Counted from the stretch's first letter, positions 53,896 to 63,750 are shown. The stretch is 64,000 nucleotides of DNA from Lysobacteraceae bacterium PS02340 (GCA_029959605.1 JASCOC010000001.1:62001-126000); one strand, 5' to 3'. Numbers and translations: made by a program. The notes: generated from the sequence alone by a model not told the origin.

Positions 53896-56471
53896 TTCGA
53901 CAGCACTCCACGATAGCCACCGGCGATCAGCGCCGCGGCGTCGGCCAGCACCAGCAACGGCGCCACGCCACCGGGCGTGGCGAGGTAGCGCGCATCCCAC
54001 TGCGGATCGAACTTGTCCTTGAACGCACGCAAGCCGCGGAAGTTGTAGAACTGCTCGCCGCGCGCGAACAGCAGCCGGCCCATGCGATGCCAGTTCGGTG
54101 CGAGCGCGTGCGCGGCCATGCCCGACAAGGGCGCCATGCCGAGGCCGAACCGCACGTAGCCCGCGTCGGCGAGATGCTGCAGCAGCCGCGCGAACAGGAA
54201 ATCCATCGTGCCGGGCGGCGCATCGGGCAGATGCCGCATCAGATCGATGCTGGCCTCGGCTTCGCCATTTGAAGGATCGCCGGCTACCAGCAGGCTCGCG
54301 AACGCGACGATCCGCTCGCCATTGCGCACCACCGCGACCGGATTGCGCGCGATGTAATCGGGATCGAACGCGCCGATCGAAAAGCGTTTCTCGGCCGCGC
54401 GATGCTCGCCGAGCCAGGCATCGGACACCATGCGCAAAGCCGGCACCGCGGCCGGCACGTCGGCGGCGTCGATGATCGCGAAGGTCAGTCCTTCGCGCTC
54501 GGCGCGGTTCACCGCGGTGCGCAGATTGCCTCGGCGTTTGCCCTGCAGCGAGAAGCCGGCCAGCGGCACGCTGGCGTACTCGCCGAGCTTGAACAGTCGC
54601 AGACCCGCATCGAGATACAGCGGCAGCGCGTCCTGCCCGACCTGGTAGAAGCAGCCGCGCGCGCCGGCATCGCGTGCCAGCTCGAGAAAGCGCCAGACCA
54701 GTTCCGGCCAGGATCCGCGCGGGCCCACCGGATCGAACAGCGCGATCCACGAACGTCCCTGCCGGCCGTACATCAGAAACGCATCGCCGGACTCCGAGAA
54801 CAGCAGATGCTTGTCGCCGGTCAGCACCAGGCCCGCGTCGGCCTGCGACTGCGTGCGCAGGATCGCCTGCGCCTGCGCGAGCTGCGCGGCATCGGGCAAG
54901 GGCGGCGTCGGCATGCCCGGACGCACCAGCTGGCGCAGCGCCAGCACCAGCGCGACCACTGCGACGGCGACCATCGCGCGCAGCGAACGCGGCGCCTCGC
55001 CCGACACGGCGAACTGCCACCACAGCTGGTGACCGTAGGCGACGTCGCGATAGGCGAAGAACAGCAGGCCCGTCACCGCGATGCAGATCACCGCCATCGC
55101 CAGCAGCCAGCCACCGGTGAACGGCACCGCCAGCAGCGATGCCCGCCGCTTGAACGAGCGCCGCGACGCGAGCAGCGCGACCAGCAGTGCCGACAGCACG
55201 ACCGCTTCGGTCAACGCCAGCCCCTTGGGCAGCGCGAACAGCAACGCGAGCGCCACCAGCACCACGGCCGCCCACCATGCCGCATCGAGCCGGCGCAGCA
55301 GGGCGCGGGCGACGAACAGCAGCAGCACGCCGATGATCGAACTGAAGAAGTGCGCAGCCTCGACCAGCGGCAGCGGCAGCACCTGCAGAGTCTGCAACGC
55401 GCGGCCGGTCGCCGGTGTCGCGCCGGAGACCAGCAGCATCACCGCCGCGACCAGCGTGGCCGCAGCGAGAACGCGCGGCGCCAGGCCGGACAGGAAGCGT
55501 CGCGCCGGCGTCGCCAGCTGTCCGGTCTCGTGGACGATCAGCACGCCCAGCGCGATCAGCAGCGGCAACACGTAATAGACGAGCCGGTACAGCACCAGCG
55601 CGCCTGCCAGTTCGCCCGCCGGCACGCGGCTGCCGAGCGCGACCAGCATCACCGCCTCGAACACGCCCAGCCCGCCAGGCACGTGGCTGATGACGCCGAT
55701 GACGACGGCCGCGGCATAGAACCCGAGGAAGGTCGCGAATCCGACCGCGCCTTCGGGCAGCAGCAGCCACAGCACCGCGGCCGCAGCGGTGATGTCGAGT
55801 ACCGACAGCGCCAGCTGCGTCCACGCGAGTCGGGGCGACGGCAGCCGCACGCGGCCGATGCGATCACGCACGTGACACAGCCCCAGCACCAGCAGTACCG
55901 ATCCCATCGCTGCAGCGCCGCAGACCGCGACTACCCAGGCCGGCAGACGCAGCAGCGGCGCGAGCGCGCCAGCGTCCCACCACAGACCGGCGCCGCCGAC
56001 CGCGCAGGCGCCGAGCCCGAACACCAGCGCATTGAAGACGATCGCGCGCGAGACGTCGGCAGGCTCAACGCCGGCCGCACCGTAGAGCCGCATCCGCACC
56101 GCGCCGCCGGTGAACACGCCCAGTCCGATGGTGTTGCTCAGCGCGTAGGCGACGAACGCGGTCTTGGCGATCGTGCGCGGCGGCACGCGGGCGCCGACGT
56201 AACGCAGCGAGCTGGCGTCGTACCCGACCAGCGCGGCGAAGCTGACGGCGGTCGCGAGCACCGCGAGGGCGATCCGCGTCCCGGGCGTGGCCTCGATCGC
56301 GGCGACGATGTCGTCGTATCGCAGTTCGTGCCAGAAGCCGCGCAAGGCGAATACCAGCAGGGTGCCGATCGCCAGCACGCCGACGACGATCGCGATGCGG
56401 CGCAGGCCGTCGGCATGCGCGAGCACGCGGGCCGTCAGTGCCTGCAGCGAACGCCGGGACGACAACGCCAT
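53892..56471 (-). CDS. mprF: Phosphatidylglycerol aminoacyltransferase/flippase MprF
   Basis: 859 residues. The N-terminal part (about 1-540) has about 13 hydrophobic segments, with DYDASSLRYV-like and FTGGAVRMRLYGAAGV motifs, and resembles the lipid flippase part of MprF; the C-terminal part (about 545-859) is the aminoacyl-transferase, with HLLFSESGDAFLMYGRQGRSW, FYQVGQDALPLYLDAGLRLFKLGEYASV and G-K-R-R-G-N-L-R-T-A-V-N-R. MprF moves an amino acid from aminoacyl-tRNA to phosphatidylglycerol, lowering surface charge and raising tolerance to cationic peptides. Lysine or alanine cannot be chosen from sequence. Coupled to the acvB-like gene downstream. Confidence 0.93.
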   Translation of the reverse strand: MALSSRRSLQALTARVLAHADGLRRIAIVVGVLAIGTLLVFALRGFWHELRYDDIVAAIEATPGTRIALAVLATAVSFAALVGYDASSLRYVGARVPPRTIAKTAFVAYALSNTIGLGVFTGGAVRMRLYGAAGVEPADVSRAIVFNALVFGLGACAVGGAGLWWDAGALAPLLRLPAWVVAVCGAAAMGSVLLVLGLCHVRDRIGRVRLPSPRLAWTQLALSVLDITAAAAVLWLLLPEGAVGFATFLGFYAAAVVIGVISHVPGGLGVFEAVMLVALGSRVPAGELAGALVLYRLVYYVLPLLIALGVLIVHETGQLATPARRFLSGLAPRVLAAATLVAAVMLLVSGATPATGRALQTLQVLPLPLVEAAHFFSSIIGVLLLFVARALLRRLDAAWWAAVVLVALALLFALPKGLALTEAVVLSALLVALLASRRSFKRRASLLAVPFTGGWLLAMAVICIAVTGLLFFAYRDVAYGHQLWWQFAVSGEAPRSLRAMVAVAVVALVLALRQLVRPGMPTPPLPDAAQLAQAQAILRTQSQADAGLVLTGDKHLLFSESGDAFLMYGRQGRSWIALFDPVGPRGSWPELVWRFLELARDAGARGCFYQVGQDALPLYLDAGLRLFKLGEYASVPLAGFSLQGKRRGNLRTAVNRAEREGLTFAIIDAADVPAAVPALRMVSDAWLGEHRAAEKRFSIGAFDPDYIARNPVAVVRNGERIVAFASLLVAGDPSNGEAEASIDLMRHLPDAPPGTMDFLFARLLQHLADAGYVRFGLGMAPLSGMAAHALAPNWHRMGRLLFARGEQFYNFRGLRAFKDKFDPQWDARYLATPGGVAPLLVLADAAALIAGGYRGVLSK

Positions 56472-56589
56472 GCGACCCCCTCGCCAGCGCCCTCACACGA
56501 TTGCGGGGCGCGATGGCGGCGGAGCATACACCGGCGGCGCCTGGACGATGTCGCTGTCAGCCTGCTCCGCGGCCCACTAGACTGCTGCG

Positions 56590-57108
56590 ATGCATACGCG
56601 CGCCAGCGACCTGACGATCCGCGACTGCGGCGTGGCCGATACCGCAGCCCGCGATGCCCTGATCACCCGCGCGTTTCTCGATGCGCCGCACGCCGATGGG
56701 ACCGAGGCCGGGATTGCCGCGGCGCTGGATGCGCGCGGCATGGCGTCCGTCTCGCTGCTGGCCTCGCGCGCCGGAATGGTCGTCGGTTGCGTGCTGACGT
56801 CGCCGGTGGCCCTGTCCGACGGCACGAGCGGCTGGCACGGGCTCGGGCCGATCGCAGTCGAGCCGGCCCAGCAGCGCCAGGGCATCGGCGTCGCGTTGAT
56901 GGACGCCGCACTGGCGCGTCTGCGCGCCGATGGCGCCGCCGGCTGCGTGGTGCTCGGTGATCCCGCCTACTATGGTCGCTTCGGCTTCGTCGCCGATCCG
57001 CGGCTCGCGCTGCCGGGCGTGCCGCCCGCGTACTTCCAGTGCCTGTCGTTCAGCGGCGCGGTGCCCGAGGCGATCGTGCGGTACGACGTGGCCTTCGGCC
57101 CGACCTGA
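56590..57108 (+). CDS. GNAT-family N-acetyltransferase (YhbS-like)
   Basis: 172 residues. GNAT core: HGLGPIAVEPAQQRQGIGVA (strand 4 and the Q-R-Q-G-I-G acetyl-CoA loop), then CVVLGDPAYYGRFGFVADP, the A-Y-Y-x-R-F-G-F motif of the YhbS/predicted acetyltransferase branch, and the end VPPAYFQCL. Substrate unknown. Divergent from mprF across 118 bases; convergent with the Nudix gene. Confidence 0.88.
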   Translation: MHTRASDLTIRDCGVADTAARDALITRAFLDAPHADGTEAGIAAALDARGMASVSLLASRAGMVVGCVLTSPVALSDGTSGWHGLGPIAVEPAQQRQGIGVALMDAALARLRADGAAGCVVLGDPAYYGRFGFVADPRLALPGVPPAYFQCLSFSGAVPEAIVRYDVAFGPT

Positions 57109-57132
57109 CGGCCGCGCGCGACCGGATATCCC

Positions 57133-57621
57133 TCAGAGCCGCGAGAACGACCACGACTGCATGCGCCCGTCGCGGTACGGCATCACGCCGTGAAACGCGC
57201 GCGGGTCGGTATCGAACACCAGCGGCAGGAACTGGCGGTCGCCTTCCCACAGCGGCAACTCGAGGATGCGGTCGACATCGACCCACGCCAGCGTGCCCTC
57301 CGGGTTCGAGGTCATCGGCGTGCCCGCGAACGCCTCGATGACGAACAGGAAGCCCAGCCAATCCTCGCCATGCTTGCCGAAGCCGGGCCAGCTGATCGTC
57401 CCGCGCAACGTCATCGCCTCGCAGGTGATGCCGGCCTCTTCCATGATCTCCCGGCGCATGCCGGCGACGACATCCTCGTCCGGCTCGACCTTGCCGCCGA
57501 GACCGTTGTATTTGCCCAGGTGATGGTCGCCCGGCCGCGCGTTGCGATGGATCATCAACACCTGGCGACGGTCGGGCGAGAGCACGTAGCCGAGGGTGGC
57601 GACGATCGGGGTGTAGGGCAT
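57133..57621 (-). CDS. Nudix hydrolase, MutT-like 8-oxo-dGTP diphosphatase
   Basis: 162 residues from ATG 57621. The Nudix box G-x5-E-x7-R-E-x2-E-E-x-G is present as GGKVEPDEDVVAGMRREIMEEAG (about residues 42-64). It resembles the MTH1/MutT-type enzymes that clean oxidised nucleotides, with HLGKYNGLGGKVE and GTLAWVDVDRILELPLWEGD. The longer frame to 57798 runs through the REP-like repeat and is not credible. Exact substrate unknown. Confidence 0.88.
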   Translation of the reverse strand: MPYTPIVATLGYVLSPDRRQVLMIHRNARPGDHHLGKYNGLGGKVEPDEDVVAGMRREIMEEAGITCEAMTLRGTISWPGFGKHGEDWLGFLFVIEAFAGTPMTSNPEGTLAWVDVDRILELPLWEGDRQFLPLVFDTDPRAFHGVMPYRDGRMQSWSFSRL

Positions 57622-57706
57622 GGGAACGGCGTCGAAGCGTGCGGAAGCCGACGATTGTAACGAGGCGGCGATCGGATCCCGGTGGCCGTCACGGATCCTC
57701 AAGCCC

Positions 57707-57794
57707 GTCGTCCCAGCGCACGCCGGGACCCATCCTGCGGTCCCGCGACTGGAAGACACAGCGAAGTAGGATCCCGGCGTGCGCCGGGATGACG
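57707..57794. repeat. Pair of inverted REP-like elements
   Basis: First unit: GTCGTCCCAGCGCACGCCGG and GACCCATCC (57707-57735). Second unit in opposite orientation: ATCCCGGCGTGCGCCGGGAT (57771-57790). Each is a palindrome in itself, and the two units are inverted copies, as in BIME-type REP pairs. It fills part of the gap between the CbrA-like kinase gene and the Nudix gene; the rest of this 208-base gap holds nothing recognisable. The same element occurs at 15169-15200. Confidence 0.75.
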
Positions 57795-57829
57795 GCATCC
57801 GTGTGTAATATGACTGTGCGGGAGATGCG

Positions 57830-60800
57830 TCAGCCGCGCATCGCGCGCATGCGATCGAGCACCGACTTCAGCGCCAGCGGCCGCACCGGCTTGGGCAGCA
57901 GCGACAGGCCCGTGGCGAGCGCGTCGCTGCGGACCGCGCCGGTATCGTCGGCGCTGGCGATCAGTGTCGGGCGCTCGCCGAAGCGCGCGACGAGTCGCGT
58001 GTGCAGTGCGATGCCGGTGTCGCCGTCATCGAGGTGATAGTCGAACACCCACAGGTCGGCCGGCATCCGCGTGAGCGCGTGCACGGCCGCCTCGCCGTCG
58101 GCGACCGCGTCCACGCTGCAGCCCCAGCCGCGCAGCAACGCGGCCAGTGCATCCAGCGCCGCGGAATCGTTGTCGACGACCAGCACATGCGCGCCTGCGA
58201 GCCCCGCACGGGTGGGCGGCGGCGCGGCACGATCGGCCTGCGCACCGGGCACCGCGATCGAGAACACCGTCCCATGCCCCGCCCGGCTGCGCAGCGCGAT
58301 CGGCGCGTGCAGCAGATGCGCGATGCGGTCCGCGATCGCCAGGCCCAGACCGAGCCCCTGCCCGGCGGCGCCTTCGCCGCGGCGGAACTCCTCGAAGATC
58401 ACCGCCTGCTGCGCGTCCGCAATGCCGGGCCCGGTGTCGTGCACTTCGATGCGCACCTGTCCACCGACGCGTCGCGCGCCGATCAGCACGCCGCCGCGCT
58501 GCGTGTAGCGCACCGCGTTGCCGAGGAAGTTCTGCAGCACGCGCCGCAGCAGCTGCGGATCGCTGTCGACCCAGACCCGGCTGCGCACGTAACGGAACGT
58601 CAGACCGCGCTCGGCCGCGAGCGCAGCGAATTCGGAAGCCAGCGGCTCCAGCACTTCGGCCAGCGGAAAGGCACGCGGCTGCGGGACCAGGCCGCCGGCT
58701 TCCAGCCGCGACATGTCGAACAGGCCGGTCAGCAGATCGCTGGTCGAATCCAGCGCGCCGCGAATCTGCCGCAGGCGCGGCTCCACATCGCCTGGCAACT
58801 GCTGCGACAGCGCGTCGGTGAACAGCTGCGCGGCATGCAGCGGCTGCATCAGATCGTGACCGACGGCGGTCAGGAAGCGGGTCTTGGCGAGGTTCGCGCG
58901 CTCGGCTTCGCGGCGTGCCTGGTCGAGACTGTCGGTGCGCTCGGCGACGCGCTGCTCCAGCGTCTCGTTCGACAACCGCAAGGCGCGTTCCGTATGGCGG
59001 AATGCGGTGACATCGGTGAAGGTCGCGACGAAGCCGCCGCCGGGCATCGTATTGCCGCGGATCTCGATGACTTGCCCGCCCGCCAGCCGGCGCTCGGCGA
59101 CATAGGGCGTGCCGGCGCGCATGTGCCGCAGGCGCTTGTCGACCTCGGCCTCGACATCGACCGCGCCGATCAGGCCGTTGCCGACGTTGTGCCGCACCAG
59201 CGCCGCGACCTCGACGCCCACGCGCAGCAGCGATGCCGGATAACCGAACAGTTCGGCATAGCGCGCGTTCCATGCAACGAGCCGCAGCTTGTCGTCGACC
59301 ACGCTGATGCCCTGGGTCATGTTCTCGAGCGCCGCTTCGAGCACGCGCTGGTTGAAGCGCAGATCCTGCGAGGCCTCGCCGACGATCGCCGCGACGGTAT
59401 CGAAGTCCGGGCCCGCATCGCGCCGCGCGGCGTCGAGGAGCAGACGCGCGGATGCCGCGCCGAGCACGGCCGAGAGTTCGCGCTCCATCCGCGCCTGCAC
59501 GCGACGTGGCACCGGGCCCTGCGCCGGCGCGTCCTGCAGCAGTTCGTCGACACGCGCGCTGGACAGGAAGCGCCGGCCGGCGCTCGCGAGTGTCTGCCGG
59601 CTCGCACCGGGACGCCGCCGCCGCGCAGCGGCGTCGTCGGGCGAATGGCGCAGCGACAGCAGCAGGGTCAGCGTCACCCCGACGAACAGGCTCGCACCGA
59701 CGGCACGACCGAGCCGGCTCCAGCCGGTCAGCCCGAACAGGCTATCGGGCGACAACCATGCGAGCGTCGCCGGCCAGTCCTGCAGCCATGTCGACGCGTC
59801 GCCGGCGAGCATCGGCACCAGCATCACCCAGGCCCAGGCGGCGAACGCCGCGAGCACGCCGACCAGGGCCGCGAACGGCGGCGTCTGCGGGCGCAGCACC
59901 GCGAAGCCGAGCGCGGGCACCAGCGTGGCCAGCGCCGAGAACGAGACCGCGCCGACATCGGCCAGCGCGTCGTTGCCGCTGACCATGCGGCTGTAGATCC
60001 AGCCCAGCAGCATGATCGCGACGATCACCCCACGCCGCAGCATCAGCAGCGCGCCCCGATGATCGTCGCCGTCGCCGCGCGACCACGCGCCGCGCAGCAG
60101 GCCCGGCGCGAACCAGTGGTTGCCGATCATCAGGCTCAGCGTCAGCGTGCTGACGATGACCATTCCGGTCGCCGCGCTCAGGCCGCCGAGAAACACCACC
60201 AGCGCGAGCCCCTCCTGCCCCATCGCCAAGGGCAGCGCGAGCGCGTACATGTCCGACGACACCGAATCGCCGAGCAGTGCACTGCCCGCGCGCGCGAGCG
60301 GCAGCATCGGCAGCGCGATCAGCATCAGGTACAGCGGAAAACGCCAGCGCGCCGCACGCACGTGCGATTCGTCGCGGCACTCCACGACGCCGACATGGAA
60401 CTGGTGCGGCATGATGAACATCGCCGCTGCGCCCAGCAGTACGAGCGGTACGAACCCGCTGGCGGCACCGACCACCGGCGGTACGACCGCCGACGAGGCC
60501 AGTGCGGGCAGCCCCCGCAGGCCGAACCAGACGAACAGCCCCAGCGCGAGCATCGCCGCGAGCTTGAACACCGATTCGAACGCCATCGCCAGCACGAGGC
60601 CGCGGTTGTGCCCGGCGGCGCTCGCGCGGCGGGTGCCGAACAGCATCGTGAACAGCGCCATCGCCAGCGCCACGTAGAGCGCGCTGTCCTGCCACGGCGC
60701 GACCGCACCTGCCTGCGCCTGCGGATGCCCGAGCAGCGTCGCGTAACTCATCGCCACTGCTTTCAGCTGCAGCGCGATGTAGGGCACCAGGCCCAGGGCG

Positions 60801-61165
60801 ACGACCAGCGTGACCGTCGCCGCGAGCCAAGCATCGCGCCCGAGCCGCGAGGCGATCAGATCGGCCAGCGACGTCGCGTTGCTGTCGCGCGCCAGCCGCA
60901 CCAGCCGCAGCAGCACCGGCCACGCCAGCAGATGGAACAGGATCGCGCCGAGAAAGGTTGGTGGCAGCGGCCAGCCGTAGCGCGCGGCCTGCGTGACCGT
61001 GCCGTAGAACGTCCACGAAGTGCAGTGCACCGCGAGCGACAGCACGTAGATGTGCCGCCAGCGTGCGCCGAGCGCATCGGGGTGCCGCTCGCCGTAGACC
61101 GCGGCGGCGAACATCGCGGCCAGCCACAGGCCGACCGCGGCGACGACGACGCCGACACTCAACAT
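57830..61165 (-). CDS. CbrA-like hybrid sensor histidine kinase with SSS transporter domain and receiver
   Basis: 1111 residues. N-terminal half (about 1-505) is a sodium:solute symporter fold with 13 membrane segments, beginning MLSVGVVVAAVGLWLA, HCTSWTFYGTVTQAARYGWPLPP as in CbrA. Then a linker, PAS domain (about 630-740, VVDDKLRLVAWNARYAELF), HisKA with His770 (AVGHDLMQPLH), HATPase (GNAVRYTQRGGVL, DTGPGIAD, GQGLGLGLAIADR), and a C-terminal receiver (about 985-1105; Asp1042 in VFDYHLDDGDTG). CbrA of Pseudomonas senses histidine or carbon status with CbrB. No CbrB partner is adjacent here. Placed after a TonB receptor on the same strand. Confidence 0.9.
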   Translation of the reverse strand: MLSVGVVVAAVGLWLAAMFAAAVYGERHPDALGARWRHIYVLSLAVHCTSWTFYGTVTQAARYGWPLPPTFLGAILFHLLAWPVLLRLVRLARDSNATSLADLIASRLGRDAWLAATVTLVVALGLVPYIALQLKAVAMSYATLLGHPQAQAGAVAPWQDSALYVALAMALFTMLFGTRRASAAGHNRGLVLAMAFESVFKLAAMLALGLFVWFGLRGLPALASSAVVPPVVGAASGFVPLVLLGAAAMFIMPHQFHVGVVECRDESHVRAARWRFPLYLMLIALPMLPLARAGSALLGDSVSSDMYALALPLAMGQEGLALVVFLGGLSAATGMVIVSTLTLSLMIGNHWFAPGLLRGAWSRGDGDDHRGALLMLRRGVIVAIMLLGWIYSRMVSGNDALADVGAVSFSALATLVPALGFAVLRPQTPPFAALVGVLAAFAAWAWVMLVPMLAGDASTWLQDWPATLAWLSPDSLFGLTGWSRLGRAVGASLFVGVTLTLLLSLRHSPDDAAARRRRPGASRQTLASAGRRFLSSARVDELLQDAPAQGPVPRRVQARMERELSAVLGAASARLLLDAARRDAGPDFDTVAAIVGEASQDLRFNQRVLEAALENMTQGISVVDDKLRLVAWNARYAELFGYPASLLRVGVEVAALVRHNVGNGLIGAVDVEAEVDKRLRHMRAGTPYVAERRLAGGQVIEIRGNTMPGGGFVATFTDVTAFRHTERALRLSNETLEQRVAERTDSLDQARREAERANLAKTRFLTAVGHDLMQPLHAAQLFTDALSQQLPGDVEPRLRQIRGALDSTSDLLTGLFDMSRLEAGGLVPQPRAFPLAEVLEPLASEFAALAAERGLTFRYVRSRVWVDSDPQLLRRVLQNFLGNAVRYTQRGGVLIGARRVGGQVRIEVHDTGPGIADAQQAVIFEEFRRGEGAAGQGLGLGLAIADRIAHLLHAPIALRSRAGHGTVFSIAVPGAQADRAAPPPTRAGLAGAHVLVVDNDSAALDALAALLRGWGCSVDAVADGEAAVHALTRMPADLWVFDYHLDDGDTGIALHTRLVARFGERPTLIASADDTGAVRSDALATGLSLLPKPVRPLALKSVLDRMRAMRG

Positions 61166-61268
61166 GCCGTGTTCCTGATGCGCGTTGTCGATGCCGCAAT
61201 CACGGCGTGGCGTCCCCTCGATTCGCCGGCGAGCATAGCGCAGCGCGAGCCATGGTCCGGACGCACGA

Positions 61269-61288
61269 AGGCCGCCCGCAGGCGGCCT
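61269..61288 (-). terminator. Hairpin after the TonB-dependent receptor gene
   Basis: Eight-base stem AGGCCGCC (61269-61276) with GGCGGCCT (61281-61288), loop CGCA, 35 bases after the receptor stop. No T run on the minus strand; it may separate the receptor from the kinase transcript. Confidence 0.55.
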
Positions 61289-61322
61289 CCGCTTCCATCA
61301 ATCACGTCGGAACCGCGACGCG

Positions 61323-63581
61323 TCAGAAGTTGTAGCGCACCGACACGTACCAGTTGCGCGGCCAGCCGTAGTACGCGGTCTGGATGTTGCCGACGCTGGC
61401 GAACTCCTGGCCTTCGACCTTGTAGGTCCTGTCGGTCAGGTTGCGCACGCCGGCGCGGATCTGCCACACGTACTGCGGCGAATCCCACACGCCGTAGGCG
61501 CCGACCAGGGTGTACGCGTCCTGGCTGAGGTTGGCGCGGTTGTCGACCGACAGCCAGGTGTCGCTGCGGTACGACACGTCGCCGCCCACGCTGACCTGTC
61601 CGCCGTTGGCGAGCGGGAAGCCGTGCTGCAGGGCCACGCGCGCGGTCCACTCCGGCGAGAACGGCACGTGATCGTGGTTGACGTTCGGATCGAAGCCCGG
61701 ATACGACGGGTCGAGACGAAAATCCTCGAACGACTTGTACTGCGCGTCGAGATAGCCGACCTGCGCACTCAACGTCGTGGTCTCGCCCAGCAGCGCGCTG
61801 CCTTCGAACTCGATGCCCTTGATCTCGAGCTCGGCGGCATTGAGCACCGGGAACGTGCCGACGTCCTGCGACACGCGGGCCTGGAAATCCTTGTACTCGC
61901 TCCAGAAGGCCGCGACGCTGCCGCGCAGACGGTTGTCGGACGAACTGCCCTTCATGCCCACTTCGTAGGTCCAGACGAATTCCGGATCGAAGTCCGGCGC
62001 TGCTGCATCGGCGCGCGAATTGGCGCGGCCGTTGAAGCCGCCCGACTTGAAGCCGCGGTTCGCCGAGACGTAGCCCATCAGGTTGTCGGAGAACGCTTTC
62101 TGCAGGCTCACCGACGGCGTCCATGCGGTCCAGCTCTTCTTCGCGCTGAAGGCGACGGTCTCGTTGAGCGCGCTCAGCGGCGCGCCCCAGAACGTGCTGG
62201 TGCTGCGGTCGTAGTCCTTGGTGTCGCGCGTCCAGCGCAGGCCGGCGGCGAGCGTCCAGGTCGGCACGAACTCCCAGTTCGCGTGCGCGAACGCGGCGAT
62301 GCTCTCGGTGCTCAGATCGTCGGCGATCGTGCGCAGGAACGGCACGCGCGTACCGGCGAACGAGAACAGATCGTCGGCGTAGGCTTCCTGGTAGGACGGC
62401 ACGTCCTCCTTCATGTAGTACGCGCCGAACGTGGTCTGCAGGTTGCTGCCGTTGTCGTACTGCAGCTGGAATTCCTGGCTGAACTGGTTCTGGTCCAGCG
62501 CGACCAGCACGTCGCCGAGTTCGAATTCGGAGGCGTCGATGTCGATGAAGGAATGCGTTTCCAGCTCGCGGTACGAGGTGATGCTCTTGAACAGCAGCGC
62601 ATCGCTCAGATCCCACTCGGCCGACAGCGACACGCCGGAGTGCTTCAGTTCCTGTCCCTGATCGGGACGGAACGAGGTGCGCGCGGTGAAATCGAACTCG
62701 CCGGTCGGCGCCGGCAGCAGCGTGACCGGGCCCAGCACGAGATCGGTGCGACGCAGCGGCGCGGTCGGCTGGCCGAGCGACAGCGCGGCGTCCTGCTTCG
62801 TGTGGTCGATCGACAGCGTCGCGCGGAAGTCGTCGGTCGGCTGGAACGCGATCTTGGCGCGGAGCGCGCGCGTGTCATCGTCGTTGTAGTGCTTGCCGCT
62901 CACGCGGTCGCGGATGAAGCCGTCGTGGTTGAGCCACGCGCCGGCGAAGCTCGCCGCGACGGTGTCGCTGAGCTTGCCGGAGACGTAGAAGCGGCCTTCG
63001 GCACGGCCGAGATCGCCGCCGGTCAGTTCGACCGCGCCGCCGCTGTCGTCGAAGGGATTCTTGGTCGTGACCTTGATCGCGCCACCGGTCGAGTTCTTGC
63101 CGTACAGCGTGCCCTGCGGGCCGCGGAGCACTTCGACCTGCTGCACGTCGAACAGTGAGAACAGCGCGCCGTTGATGCGCGAGTAATAGACGTCGTCGAC
63201 GTACAGGCCCACGCCCGGATCGAAGGTCTGCAGCGCGTCGGGCTGGCCGATGCCACGGATGAAGGCGTTGACACTGTTGGCCGAACCGCGGCCCTGCACG
63301 ATGTTGAGGTTGGGCACGGCGCCCTGCAGGCCGTCGATGTTGTTGGCCTGCAGATCTTTCAGCTGTTCCTCGCCGAAGGCGCTGACCGCGACCGGCACGT
63401 CCTGGATCGATTCGCTGCGGCGGCGCGCGGTGACGGTGATCGCATCGAGCGTCGTGGCGGAACTTCCAGTCTGCGTCTGCGGCGCCGGTTCGGCGGCCTG
63501 CTGCGCATGGACCGCAGGCACGGACAGGCCGAAACCGACGGCCAGACTCAGGGCGGTATGCCGGATGGTGTTGCGCTTCAT
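61323..63581 (-). CDS. TonB-dependent receptor
   Basis: 752 residues. Outer-membrane beta-barrel with a plug domain for import of a large or rare solute. Signal peptide about 1-27 (to VHAQQ), TonB box region LDAITVTARRR (about 44-54), plug with VAVSAFGEEQLKDL, GIGQPDALQTFDPGVGLYVD and VEVLRGPQGTLYGKNSTGGA, and the C-terminal WYVSVRYNF ending in Phe, the usual barrel-assembly signal. Substrate unknown. The ATG at 63581 has GGAGGGG upstream; an upstream extension to 63752 was rejected. Divergent from the GntP permease. Confidence 0.94.
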   Translation of the reverse strand: MKRNTIRHTALSLAVGFGLSVPAVHAQQAAEPAPQTQTGSSATTLDAITVTARRRSESIQDVPVAVSAFGEEQLKDLQANNIDGLQGAVPNLNIVQGRGSANSVNAFIRGIGQPDALQTFDPGVGLYVDDVYYSRINGALFSLFDVQQVEVLRGPQGTLYGKNSTGGAIKVTTKNPFDDSGGAVELTGGDLGRAEGRFYVSGKLSDTVAASFAGAWLNHDGFIRDRVSGKHYNDDDTRALRAKIAFQPTDDFRATLSIDHTKQDAALSLGQPTAPLRRTDLVLGPVTLLPAPTGEFDFTARTSFRPDQGQELKHSGVSLSAEWDLSDALLFKSITSYRELETHSFIDIDASEFELGDVLVALDQNQFSQEFQLQYDNGSNLQTTFGAYYMKEDVPSYQEAYADDLFSFAGTRVPFLRTIADDLSTESIAAFAHANWEFVPTWTLAAGLRWTRDTKDYDRSTSTFWGAPLSALNETVAFSAKKSWTAWTPSVSLQKAFSDNLMGYVSANRGFKSGGFNGRANSRADAAAPDFDPEFVWTYEVGMKGSSSDNRLRGSVAAFWSEYKDFQARVSQDVGTFPVLNAAELEIKGIEFEGSALLGETTTLSAQVGYLDAQYKSFEDFRLDPSYPGFDPNVNHDHVPFSPEWTARVALQHGFPLANGGQVSVGGDVSYRSDTWLSVDNRANLSQDAYTLVGAYGVWDSPQYVWQIRAGVRNLTDRTYKVEGQEFASVGNIQTAYYGWPRNWYVSVRYNF

Positions 63582-63750
63582 TGTGTCCCCTCCCACGGGT
63601 CGCATTCGTGCGGCACGGTGCCGCCCGAACGCAAGACTAGGGAGTGAGGGCGGCGCGCGGCATCGTACCTTCGGACAATGGCCGCCGATGCGCGGCGACG
63701 CCGACACTGCGCCCCATCTGGCCCGCGGGCCGCGGGTGGTGTGGGGCGAC

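Noticed and set aside
53896..55824. Upstream extension of the acvB-like frame across mprF (to 1090 codons)
   Set aside because: The extra part is an out-of-frame reading of mprF; the signal peptide and ATG at 53895 mark the real start.
57622..57798. N-terminal extension of the Nudix frame
   Set aside because: The added residues are a translation of the REP-like repeat; the conserved protein starts at 57621.
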